From the NCBI GenBank assembly GCA_026785765.1, contig JAJAZK010000460.1, positions 1 to 6,110 of the forward strand: 6,110 nt of DNA, read 5' to 3'. The translations under genes and the position numbers were made by a program. Origin of the DNA: Rhodoferax sp. Its GTDB lineage: Bacteria; Pseudomonadota; Gammaproteobacteria; Burkholderiales; Burkholderiaceae_C. Shown piece after piece: positions 1 to 5,399 of this stretch. The notes under the pieces were generated by a model, which was given only the letters and a program-made list of their open reading frames with translations, had not been told where the DNA came from and searched no databases. Numbering within the stretch: position 1 is the stretch's first letter; each line of letters begins with the position of its first letter.

Positions 1-209
1 CGGATCGGGTGATGCTGCTGCCTGTGATCGCAGCCAAGGCCCTGACCGAATCGGGCGCGCTGACCTGGATGCCCCTGCCTGCCAATTCGCTGGGCTTTTC
101 TTACCGGCTGATATGGCATGAGCGGGCGCACCGCGACCCCGGGTTGGTTTGGTTGCGTCAGGAGATTGTTGCGGCAACTACCCCAGTATCCGCACCGGCA
201 GCCCGGTGA
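1..209 (+). CDS. LysR-family transcriptional regulator, C-terminal fragment
   Basis: Partial gene cut by the left edge. The reading frame enters at base 3 (DRVMLLPVIAAKAL...) and stops with TGA at 207-209, leaving about 68 residues. The stretch IWHERAHRDPGLVWLRQEI is the characteristic end of the LysR substrate-binding (periplasmic-binding-protein-like) domain, where 'W-H-x-R-x-x-x-D-P-x-x-x-W-L-R' precedes the last helix. The N-terminal helix-turn-helix and most of the effector domain lie outside the window, so effector and targets cannot be read. The gene converges on the P450 gene, with 35 nt between the two stop codons, so it does not share the operon's promoter; control of the neighbouring operon is possible but only inferred. 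Its last ten codons and its stop lie antisense to a P450 gene remnant (178-231), so the final TTPVSAPAAR tail may be a recent acquisition. The GTG at 9 is internal, not a start. The family call is confident. Confidence 0.85.
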   Translation, partial: DRVMLLPVIAAKALTESGALTWMPLPANSLGFSYRLIWHERAHRDPGLVWLRQEIVAATTPVSAPAAR

Positions 210-231
210 TCCCGCGCACGAAGTTTGACAA
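178..231 (-). pseudogene. Remnant of a second cytochrome P450 gene (3' end only)
   Basis: Read on the minus strand from 231 to 178, this stretch encodes LLSNFVRGITGLPVRILG followed by TAG at 180-178. It aligns without gaps to the C-terminus of the intact P450 next to it, which ends STFVRGYTKLPVRIPG and then TGA. Shared residues are the S, FVRG, T, LPVRI and the final G, with the stop in the same place. At DNA level 184-228 matches 251-295 at 34 of 45 bases, with several differences at third codon positions. Similarity ends at the stop on one side and near base 231 on the other. Upstream on the minus strand there is only an unrelated run of Trp/Leu codons before the stop of the intact gene, so only the last ~17 codons survive. 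The offset between copies (67 bp) is not a multiple of three. There is no start codon or heme region, so it cannot be functional. It probably marks a lost tandem paralogue or the scar of a P450 replacement. Confidence 0.72.
184..228. repeat. Direct repeat, copy 1 (P450 3' end, diverged)
   Basis: Imperfect direct repeat of 251-295, offset 67 bp, 34 of 45 bases identical by hand alignment. The two best-conserved blocks are a 12-base identical stretch at 187-198 and a 9-base one at 214-222. The repeat follows the codon register of the P450 C-terminus, which points to homologous coding DNA and not to an operator or recombination site. The partner copy is the functional end of the P450 gene. Confidence 0.75.
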
Positions 232-244
232 CAGCCACCACCAA

Positions 245-1513
245 TCACCCCGGTATCCGCACCGGCAACTTCGTGTAACCGCGCACGAAAGTGGACATCA
301 CGCGCGTGGGCTCACCCATCACTTCAATCACCGGAAACCGCGGCAGGATCTCCTCCCACAGGATCTTCAGTTGCATCTCGGCCAGCCGGTTACCGACACA
401 GCGGTGAATGCCAAAGCCGAACGACAGATGCTGGCGCGGCCGCGCGCGGTCAATGACAAACGCATTCGGGTTGTCGATGGCGGTCTCATCACGGTTTCCG
501 GACAGGTACCACATGGCGAGCTTGTCGCCCTTTTTGATCTGTTTGCCGCCGAGTTCGGCGTCGGCTACCGCAGTGCGGCGCATGTACGCCAGCGGAGTTT
601 GCCATCGGATGATTTCCGGAACCATACTCTCGATCAGGGCCGGGTTGGCGCGCAACTTGGCAAATTGCTCCGGGTGCCGGCTTAGCGCCAGCAGGCCGCC
701 GGTCATCGAGTTGCGCGTCGTGTCATTGCCACCCACGATCAGCAACACCAGGTTACCCATGTACTCCTGCGGGCTCATGTTGCGCGTCGCAGGCTGATGC
801 GCCAGCATGGAGACCAGGTCGGTTTTCGGCGGGGCGTTGACGCGTTCGTTCCAAAGCTTCATGAAGTAGCCGAGCATCTTGTGCAATTCGGCCATGCGCT
901 CCTCGGGGCCGAGGGCATCGGGATTGACCATCTTGTTCATGGTGGCCACGTCCGACCACCAGGTCAGCAACCGGCGGTCTTCGAGCGGGAAGTCGAACAG
1001 CGTGGCCAGCATCAAAGTGGTGAGTTCGATCGACACTTTGTCGACCCAATCAAAAGTTTCGTTGCATGGCAGTTCGTCAAGCACCTTGCGTGTGCGCTCG
1101 CGAATCAGACTTTCCATACTGTTCAGGTTGCCTGGCGCCACGATCGGGCTTACCGCCTTGCGCTGCACATCGTGTTTGGGCGGGTCCATGGCAATGAACA
1201 TCGGCAGCTGTTCGGCTGCTGGCGCGTCCATCAGGACAATACCGCCGCGCGTCCAATCCGAAGAGTAGACCGCATGGTTGGTATCCACTGCCATGATGTC
1301 CTGATACTTCGTCACCGACCAGTAATCGCCCCACAGCAGGCTGTGCGACAGGTGCACCGGATCGTCGCGGCGCAGCCGCTCGAAATAGTGGCCGACCGTG
1401 TCGTGCAGGAAAAACGCCGGGGTCGCCGGATCGATCTGGTCCAGCGGCATCGAGAACGCCGCTGCGCGTGCCTCCTGCTGGCGCGACGCCTGGTCTGAAG
1501 TGATCTGATTCAT
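245..1513 (-). CDS. CYP153-like cytochrome P450 monooxygenase
   Basis: A 422-residue soluble P450 with no N-terminal membrane segment, about the usual length for bacterial class I P450s. Visible motifs are the I-helix oxygen-activating GGNDTTRNS at about 261-269, the K-helix ExxR as E300-IIR303 in EIIRWQTPLAYMRR, and the heme-binding loop FGFGIHRCVG with axial thiolate Cys372. MFIAMDPPKHDVQR (105-118) and the tail LAEMQLKILWEEIL are strongly reminiscent of the CYP153 family, whose known members hydroxylate the terminal carbon of medium-chain alkanes, or cyclic alkanes and limonene, using ferredoxin and ferredoxin reductase. I infer the same chemistry here; the substrate is not readable. The gene is last in the operon, 22 nt after the ferredoxin stop. 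The ATG at 1513 has a CAGGGG ribosome site six nt upstream. All key residues are present. Assignment to the P450 superfamily is certain; the CYP153 call rests on remembered motif similarity and could be a neighbouring family. Confidence 0.92.
   Translation of the reverse strand: MNQITSDQASRQQEARAAAFSMPLDQIDPATPAFFLHDTVGHYFERLRRDDPVHLSHSLLWGDYWSVTKYQDIMAVDTNHAVYSSDWTRGGIVLMDAPAAEQLPMFIAMDPPKHDVQRKAVSPIVAPGNLNSMESLIRERTRKVLDELPCNETFDWVDKVSIELTTLMLATLFDFPLEDRRLLTWWSDVATMNKMVNPDALGPEERMAELHKMLGYFMKLWNERVNAPPKTDLVSMLAHQPATRNMSPQEYMGNLVLLIVGGNDTTRNSMTGGLLALSRHPEQFAKLRANPALIESMVPEIIRWQTPLAYMRRTAVADAELGGKQIKKGDKLAMWYLSGNRDETAIDNPNAFVIDRARPRQHLSFGFGIHRCVGNRLAEMQLKILWEEILPRFPVIEVMGEPTRVMSTFVRGYTKLPVRIPG
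251..295. repeat. Direct repeat, copy 2 (3' end of the intact P450 gene)
   Basis: Partner of the repeat at 184-228. It lies inside the intact P450 coding region and encodes its last 15 residues but one, immediately before the terminal Gly codon and TGA. It shows which copy is in frame with a complete gene and therefore which one is the remnant. Confidence 0.75.
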
Positions 1514-1519
1514 GGCAGG

Positions 1520-1525
1520 CCCCTG
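1520..1525 (-). promoter_or_regulatory. Ribosome binding site of the P450 gene
   Basis: CAGGGG on the minus strand, six nt before the ATG at 1513. It lies in the 22-nt gap after the ferredoxin stop, which supports separate translation initiation of the P450 from a shared message. Confidence 0.5.
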
Positions 1526-1535
1526 GTTGGAGGTT

Positions 1536-1856
1536 TCAGTGCTGACCTTCGGGCATGGTCACAACCAGTCCGTCAAGCGCCTCGGTAATCGGAATCTGGC
1601 ATGCCAGGCGCGAATTGGCCTGCGTCACCGCCGCGAAGTTCAACATGTCGTTTTCCATCGTGGTGCGCACGCCGGTACGGCCCTGCCAGGCGGCGTCCAC
1701 ATACACGTGGCAGGTAGCACAGGCGCACGCGCCGCCGCAGTGGGCGTCTATGCGCGGTACGTTGTTGTCGACTGCGGCGCGCATGAGCGACAGTCCGACC
1801 ACGGCCTCGACCTGGTGCGGCTTGCCGTTGTGTTCGATGAATGTGACTTGGGGCAT
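1536..1856 (-). CDS. [2Fe-2S] ferredoxin, putidaredoxin/adrenodoxin type
   Basis: A 106-residue electron carrier, the usual length of putidaredoxin-like ferredoxins. The four cluster ligands appear as Cys40-x5-Cys46-x2-Cys49 in HCGGACACATCHVYV and Cys86 in NSRLACQI. That spacing, together with MENDMLNFA before the last ligand, defines the vertebrate-type/P450-redox class and separates it from plant-type ferredoxins. An additional non-ligand Cys44 sits inside the cluster loop. It is expected to pass single electrons from an NAD(P)H-dependent ferredoxin reductase, not in this window, to the P450 encoded 22 nt downstream. The start at 1856 is chosen because an AGAGGA ribosome site lies seven nt upstream and the protein then begins MPQVTFIEHNG, the normal first beta strand. 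The frame stays open upstream to 1937, but that extension would run into the end of the FadB-like gene and adds no family sequence. The gap to the FadB-like gene is 37 nt. Confidence 0.93.
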   Translation of the reverse strand: MPQVTFIEHNGKPHQVEAVVGLSLMRAAVDNNVPRIDAHCGGACACATCHVYVDAAWQGRTGVRTTMENDMLNFAAVTQANSRLACQIPITEALDGLVVTMPEGQH

Positions 1857-1863
1857 GCAGGAA

Positions 1864-1869
1864 TCCTCT
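1864..1869 (-). promoter_or_regulatory. Ribosome binding site of the ferredoxin gene
   Basis: AGAGGA on the minus strand with a seven-nt spacer to the ATG at 1856. It decides the start: the longer in-frame extension to 1937 has no comparable site and overlaps the upstream gene. Confidence 0.6.
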
Positions 1870-1893
1870 GTGTGGTCGATCGGGTCAGTGTTG

Positions 1894-4041
1894 TCAATAC
1901 GATGGATGGTGCTGGCGAATCGTCTGCTTGACCGCATCTGTCAGCGCGAAGCCTGCGCCGAATTTCGAGGCCAGCGTCGCGGCGCGGTCGCAAAACGCGT
2001 CGATGCCGGTGCTGTATATGAACTGCATGGCGCCACCGGTCCAGGCCGGAAATCCGATCCCGAAGATCGACCCGATGTTGGCATCGTGCACGCTGGTCAG
2101 CACTTTCTCGTTGAGGCACCGCGCGGTCTCTACCGCTTGCCGGTACAGGATGCGGTCCTTGACTTCCTGGATGTCCCAAGCCACATCGGGCTTTTCAAAC
2201 AGGTCCCGCAGGGTTGGCCAAAGCGTCTTTCTGGCGCCTATTTCTGCCGGGTAGTCGTAGAAGCCGCCGCCGCCTGCTCGTCCTGGCCGCTTGAAGTCTT
2301 TCACCATGCGCTCAACCAGCAACTGTCCCGGCCCGGCCTCGTAGGTTTTGCCGTCAGCGGCGAAATCAGCGCGGGTCTGGTCGAGTACGTGGGTACCCAG
2401 CGAAAGCGACGTCTCGTCAATCACGGCCAGCGGCCCTACAGGCATGCCGCACTGGATGCCAGCGTTTTCGATCACCGCGGCAGGAATACCTTCGCTTAGC
2501 ATCGTCGTGCCTTCATTGACGAAGGTGCCAAAAGTGCGGCTGGTGTAAAAACCGCGCGAGTCATTCACCACGATCGGGATCTTGCCCAGCGCCTGCACGT
2601 AGTCAAAAGCCCGCGCCACCGTCTCGTCGTCAGTCTGTTTGCCGCGGATGATCTCCACCAGCTTCATTTTGTCGACCGGGCTGAAGAAGTGGATGCCTAC
2701 GAATTTGTCTGGACGCGCACTCGCCGTGGCAAGCCCGCTGATGGGCAGCGTAGAGGTATTGCTGGCAAAGAAACCGCCAGCGGTGAGCATCGGCTCGGCC
2801 TCTTTCGTGACCGTGGCCTTGAGCGCGCGCTGCTCGAACACTGCCTCGATGATCAGGTCACAGTCTTGCAGATCCGATGCCTGTTCGGTGGGCGTGATGC
2901 GCGCCAGCAACTCGGCCTGCTCGTGTGGGTCCATGCGGCCCTTGTCCACGCATGCCTGCGTGATCTTGGCGCTGTAGGCCTTGCCCACGGTGGCCTTGTC
3001 CAGACTCACGTCCTTGAGCACAGTGCTGATACCGCGACTCGCCTGCACGTAGGCAATACCTGCGCCCATCATTCCGGCACCCAGCACACCCACTTTGGCC
3101 GGTTTGTAACGCGGGAAACCCTTGGGGCGCGACTGGCCAGACTTGATCGCGTTCAGGTTAAAGAAGAACGTGTTGATCATGTTTTTCGCCACCGGGCCGA
3201 CCATCAGTTTTGCCAGATAGCGGCTCTCGATGCGCAACGCGGTATCGAAGTCCACCAACGCGCCTTCGACCATCGCCGCCAAGGCATATTCCGGCGCCGG
3301 GTACAGGCCGCGCGAGGTTTTTTTCATCATCGCCGGCGCCACGACCAAGGCGTTGGCGATCTTGGGATTGGACGGACCACCGCCGGGCATCTTGTAGGCC
3401 TTGTCATCCCAGGGCTGGATTGCGGTCGGGTTGGCGTCAATCCAGGCCAGTGCCTTCTCGCGCAACTGGCCCGCGTCGGTGACCAGCGCGTGCACCACGC
3501 CAAGCTCCACCGCCTCGCGCGGATCAAACAGCCGACTCTCCAGGATATAGGGTTGGGCGCCCATGAGCCCGAGCAGACGCGTCATCTTGGTGATGCCGCC
3601 CGCTCCCGGGATCAGGCCGAGGGTCACTTCAGGCATGCCAAACTGAATCTTGCCATCGTCCACTGCAATGCGGTAATGGCCGGTCATCGCCACTTCCCAG
3701 CCACCACCGAGCGCCGCCCCGTTGAGGCAACTTACCACCGGCTTGCCGAGCGTCTCGAGTGTGCGGAAGTTCTTCTTGGTCTGCTCGATCTGCCGGAACA
3801 CCATGGGTGCGTCGCCGGGCTGCAAACGCATGGTGCCCTTTAGATCCGCACCCGCAAAGAAAGTCGTCTTGGCCGATGCCAGCACAATGCCGCGAATCTG
3901 CGCTTGATCCTTCACCACCTGCGCCGTGACTTCGGTCATATCCTGCGACCAGTCCTGGCACATGGTGTTGACCGGCGAGCCGGGCTCGTCGAAAGTGATG
4001 GTCGCAATGCCATCCTCCAGTGCGTAGCGTATGGTTTTCAT
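1894..4041 (-). CDS. FadB-type bifunctional enoyl-CoA hydratase / 3-hydroxyacyl-CoA dehydrogenase
   Basis: A 715-residue multifunctional beta-oxidation protein, close to the 714-729 residues of E. coli FadJ and FadB. Residues 1 to about 190 are a crotonase domain: SAKTTFFAGADLK (56-68) and GAALGGGWEVA (108-118) form the oxyanion hole, and the two catalytic glutamates are present as Glu116 and Glu138 (GMPEVTLGLIPGAGG). From about 315 an NAD-binding domain begins KVGVLGAGMMGAGIA, with GxGxxG at 321-326. The dehydrogenase active site is seen as Ser427 in SNTSTLPIS, His451 in HFFSPVDKMKLVEII, and Glu463. Two C-terminal 3HCDH helical domains follow to about 700. It should hydrate 2-enoyl-CoA and oxidise the (S)-3-hydroxyacyl-CoA to 3-ketoacyl-CoA, passing it to the thiolase encoded just upstream. 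The start at 4041 is chosen because its ATG overlaps the thiolase TGA (ATGA) and gives the normal N-terminus MKTIRYALEDG. Gene order is thiolase first, the reverse of E. coli fadBA. Chain-length or substrate preference cannot be read. Confidence 0.94.
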   Translation of the reverse strand: MKTIRYALEDGIATITFDEPGSPVNTMCQDWSQDMTEVTAQVVKDQAQIRGIVLASAKTTFFAGADLKGTMRLQPGDAPMVFRQIEQTKKNFRTLETLGKPVVSCLNGAALGGGWEVAMTGHYRIAVDDGKIQFGMPEVTLGLIPGAGGITKMTRLLGLMGAQPYILESRLFDPREAVELGVVHALVTDAGQLREKALAWIDANPTAIQPWDDKAYKMPGGGPSNPKIANALVVAPAMMKKTSRGLYPAPEYALAAMVEGALVDFDTALRIESRYLAKLMVGPVAKNMINTFFFNLNAIKSGQSRPKGFPRYKPAKVGVLGAGMMGAGIAYVQASRGISTVLKDVSLDKATVGKAYSAKITQACVDKGRMDPHEQAELLARITPTEQASDLQDCDLIIEAVFEQRALKATVTKEAEPMLTAGGFFASNTSTLPISGLATASARPDKFVGIHFFSPVDKMKLVEIIRGKQTDDETVARAFDYVQALGKIPIVVNDSRGFYTSRTFGTFVNEGTTMLSEGIPAAVIENAGIQCGMPVGPLAVIDETSLSLGTHVLDQTRADFAADGKTYEAGPGQLLVERMVKDFKRPGRAGGGGFYDYPAEIGARKTLWPTLRDLFEKPDVAWDIQEVKDRILYRQAVETARCLNEKVLTSVHDANIGSIFGIGFPAWTGGAMQFIYSTGIDAFCDRAATLASKFGAGFALTDAVKQTIRQHHPSY
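4038..4041 (-). other. ATGA stop-start overlap between thiolase and FadB-like genes
   Basis: On the minus strand the four bases ATGA hold both the start of the FadB-like gene (ATG, 4041-4039) and the stop of the thiolase (TGA, 4040-4038). Such overlaps usually indicate translational coupling, which would keep the two beta-oxidation subunits at matched levels. The purine-rich GGAACGGG just upstream, inside the thiolase end, may serve as a weak ribosome site. Confidence 0.85.
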
Positions 4042-5243
4042 ACCCGTTCCACGATTGTGGCGATGCCCATACCACCACCCACGCACAGTGTGGCCAGGCC
4101 GTAACGCAGTTTGCAGCGGTGTAACTCGTCGATCAGGGTGTTGAGGATCATGGCACCCGTGGCCCCCAGCGGGTGCCCCATGGCGATAGCGCCACCGTTC
4201 ACATTCACCTTTTCGTGCGGAACCCCCATTTCTTTCATGAAGCGCATTGGTACGGCTGCAAAAGCCTCATTGACCTCGAACAGGTCAATCTGGTCGATGG
4301 TCATGCCGGCTTTGGCGAGCGCCTTGCGTGCGGCCGGCATCGGGCCGGTCAGCATGATGGTCGGATCGGCGCCACTGAGCGCGGCGGCGACGATGCGCGC
4401 GCGTGGCGCGAAGCCGTGGGCTTTGCCGGCTTCCTCGGAACCGATGAGTACGGCGGCGGCCCCGTCCACGATGCCCGACGAATTGCCGGCGTGGTGCACA
4501 TGGTGGATGCGCTCCACCTGCGGGTAACGGGTCAGCGCCACCTGGTCAAAGCCCATCGCCCCCATGGCCTCGAAGGCCGGCCGCAAGGACGCAAGGCCTT
4601 GCAAGGTGGTGTGTGGCTTGATGAATTCGTCGAAGTCGAGAATGGTCTGGTCGAGAAAGTCCTTCACCGGAACGACCGAACCCGCGAAAAAGCCACCCTC
4701 GCGCGCACGCGCTGCGCGCTGCTGGCTTTCCATGGCGAAGGTATCCACATCGTCGCGGCTGAAGCCCTCGATGGTGGCAATCAGGTCGGCACCGATGCCC
4801 TGCGGGACGAACGCGGTCTGGCTATTGGTTTGCGGGTCCTGCGCCCAGGCGCCACCGTCCGAGCCGATCGGCACCCGGCTCATGCTCTCCACGCCGCCTG
4901 CCACCACCAGGTCCTCCCAGCCGGAGCGCACCTTTTGCGCCGCCATGTTCACGGCTTCCAGCCCGGACGCGCAGAAGCGGTTGAGTTGCACGCCTGAACA
5001 GCGGAAGTCCCAACCGGCCTTCAGCGCTGCCACCTTGGCAATCACCGAGCCCTGTTCACCAACCGGCGACACCACACCCATCACCACGTCATCCACCTGC
5101 GCGGTGTCGAAATCATTGCGGCGTTGCAGTTCTATCAGCACACCGGCGAGCAGGTCGACCGGTTTGACTTCGTGCAGGCTGCCGTCCTTCTTGCCTTTGC
5201 CGCGCGGCGTGCGGATCGCGTCGTAAACATATGCTTCGGTCAT
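4038..5243 (-). CDS. Acetyl-CoA C-acyltransferase (thiolase)
   Basis: A 401-residue thiolase, full length for the family. All catalytic elements are visible: nucleophile Cys91 in NRFCASGLEAVN, the NEAFA block at 325-329, His357 in NGGAIAMGHPLGATGA, and the acid/base Cys387 in CVGGGMG near the C-terminus. It should cleave 3-ketoacyl-CoA with free CoA to acetyl-CoA plus a shortened acyl-CoA, in the cytoplasm, as partner of the FadB-like protein whose start overlaps its stop. The start at 5243 is supported by AGGAG with a seven-nt spacer and the standard N-terminus MTEAYVYDAIRTPRG. The frame remains open for another 178 codons upstream (to 5777), but that part has no thiolase character, crosses the control region and is antisense to the divergent SDR. 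This is the first gene of the four-gene operon. A biosynthetic acetoacetyl-CoA thiolase role cannot be excluded by sequence, but the neighbours favour degradation. Confidence 0.94.
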   Translation of the reverse strand: MTEAYVYDAIRTPRGKGKKDGSLHEVKPVDLLAGVLIELQRRNDFDTAQVDDVVMGVVSPVGEQGSVIAKVAALKAGWDFRCSGVQLNRFCASGLEAVNMAAQKVRSGWEDLVVAGGVESMSRVPIGSDGGAWAQDPQTNSQTAFVPQGIGADLIATIEGFSRDDVDTFAMESQQRAARAREGGFFAGSVVPVKDFLDQTILDFDEFIKPHTTLQGLASLRPAFEAMGAMGFDQVALTRYPQVERIHHVHHAGNSSGIVDGAAAVLIGSEEAGKAHGFAPRARIVAAALSGADPTIMLTGPMPAARKALAKAGMTIDQIDLFEVNEAFAAVPMRFMKEMGVPHEKVNVNGGAIAMGHPLGATGAMILNTLIDELHRCKLRYGLATLCVGGGMGIATIVERV

Positions 5244-5250
5244 GCCGGGT

Positions 5251-5255
5251 CTCCT
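5251..5255 (-). promoter_or_regulatory. Ribosome binding site of the thiolase gene
   Basis: AGGAG on the minus strand, seven nt before the ATG at 5243. It is the strongest Shine-Dalgarno match in the window and fixes the operon's first start codon, ruling out the longer open frame that extends to 5777. Confidence 0.7.
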
Positions 5256-5315
5256 GGAGGAAGAGGGGTCGCAAGGGGTGTCCCGGCATTGACTGCGAGG
5301 TGCCTGCCGGATGCT

Positions 5316-5337
5316 TCGAACGAGTATATTCATTCGA
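5316..5337. promoter_or_regulatory. 22-bp inverted repeat, probable operator
   Basis: An uninterrupted palindrome in which 9 of 11 base pairs are symmetric. The left arm begins TCGAACGA and the right arm ends TCATTCGA, around a central TATA. Only the pairs 5321/5332 and 5324/5329 break symmetry. It lies about midway between the two divergent starts and covers possible -10 boxes in both directions, the position expected of a repressor site acting on both transcripts. Size and symmetry suit a TetR-family dimer, a family that often controls fatty-acid degradation genes. The GAATGA half-site resembles that of Bacillus FadR, as I recall it, but with a longer spacer. No regulator for it is in the window; the LysR fragment is a less natural partner because LysR sites usually carry a T-N11-A core. 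Confidence 0.6.
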
Positions 5338-5388
5338 CCCCGCGCCGACACGTTTTGGCTGTCACCTAAGCGCAGGCGGACTATGACC

Positions 5389-5393
5389 GGGAG
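5389..5393 (+). promoter_or_regulatory. Ribosome binding site of the SDR gene
   Basis: GGGAG six nt before the ATG at 5400. It favours this ATG over the in-frame ATG five codons further in (5415), whose upstream bases (AAGCTGAAGGA) also offer a possible but shorter-spaced site. Confidence 0.55.
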
Positions 5394-5399
5394 ACTCAC

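Larger units (their letters stand above)
5244..5399. promoter_or_regulatory. Divergent control region between the thiolase operon and the SDR gene
   Basis: A 156-bp non-coding gap between two start codons facing outward, so promoters for both transcripts should lie here. It is locally more AT-rich around 5315-5336 than the coding flanks. The core of the palindrome at 5316-5337 reads TATATT on the plus strand (5325-5330) and TATACT on the minus strand (5328-5323), both plausible -10 elements. These would leave 5' leaders of roughly 60-75 nt on each side. I see no convincing -35 box at 16-18 bp from either. A TTGACT at 5289-5294 is a good -35 match but has no -10 at the right distance. No riboswitch or attenuator was seen. 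Confidence 0.6.

Noticed and set aside
193..208. Small hairpin (CACCGG, four-base loop, CCGGTG) between the convergent genes
   Set aside because: It has a six-pair stem with no T-run on either strand, so it is not a convincing intrinsic terminator. It lies inside coding sequence of the LysR end and the P450 remnant.
797..1498. 233-codon plus-strand open frame opposite the P450
   Set aside because: It is antisense to a P450 with all signature motifs intact. The composition (His, Val, Arg, Gln) is typical of a GC-rich shadow frame.
1857..1937. 27-residue N-terminal extension of the ferredoxin
   Set aside because: It overlaps the end of the FadB-like gene. The ATG at 1856 has a good ribosome site and gives the normal ferredoxin N-terminus.
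2689..3843. 384-codon open frame on the plus strand opposite the FadB-like gene
   Set aside because: It is exactly antisense to a gene with complete catalytic motifs, its product is rich in His/Arg/Gln with no recognisable domain, and long antisense frames are expected in GC-rich coding DNA.
4583..4606. Three GCAAGG copies and a 12-bp palindrome (GCAAGGCCTTGC) inside the thiolase gene
   Set aside because: They lie fully within conserved thiolase codons (around TLQGLASL) and are explained by codon choice. There is no sign of a site or mobile end.
4173..4997. 274-codon plus-strand open frame opposite the thiolase
   Set aside because: It is a frame shadow of the thiolase coding strand with no family motifs and no plausible ribosome site.
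5289..5294. TTGACT as a -35 box for the SDR promoter
   Set aside because: No -10-like hexamer lies 16-18 bp downstream. The nearest TATATT is 30 bp away, too far for a sigma-70 promoter.
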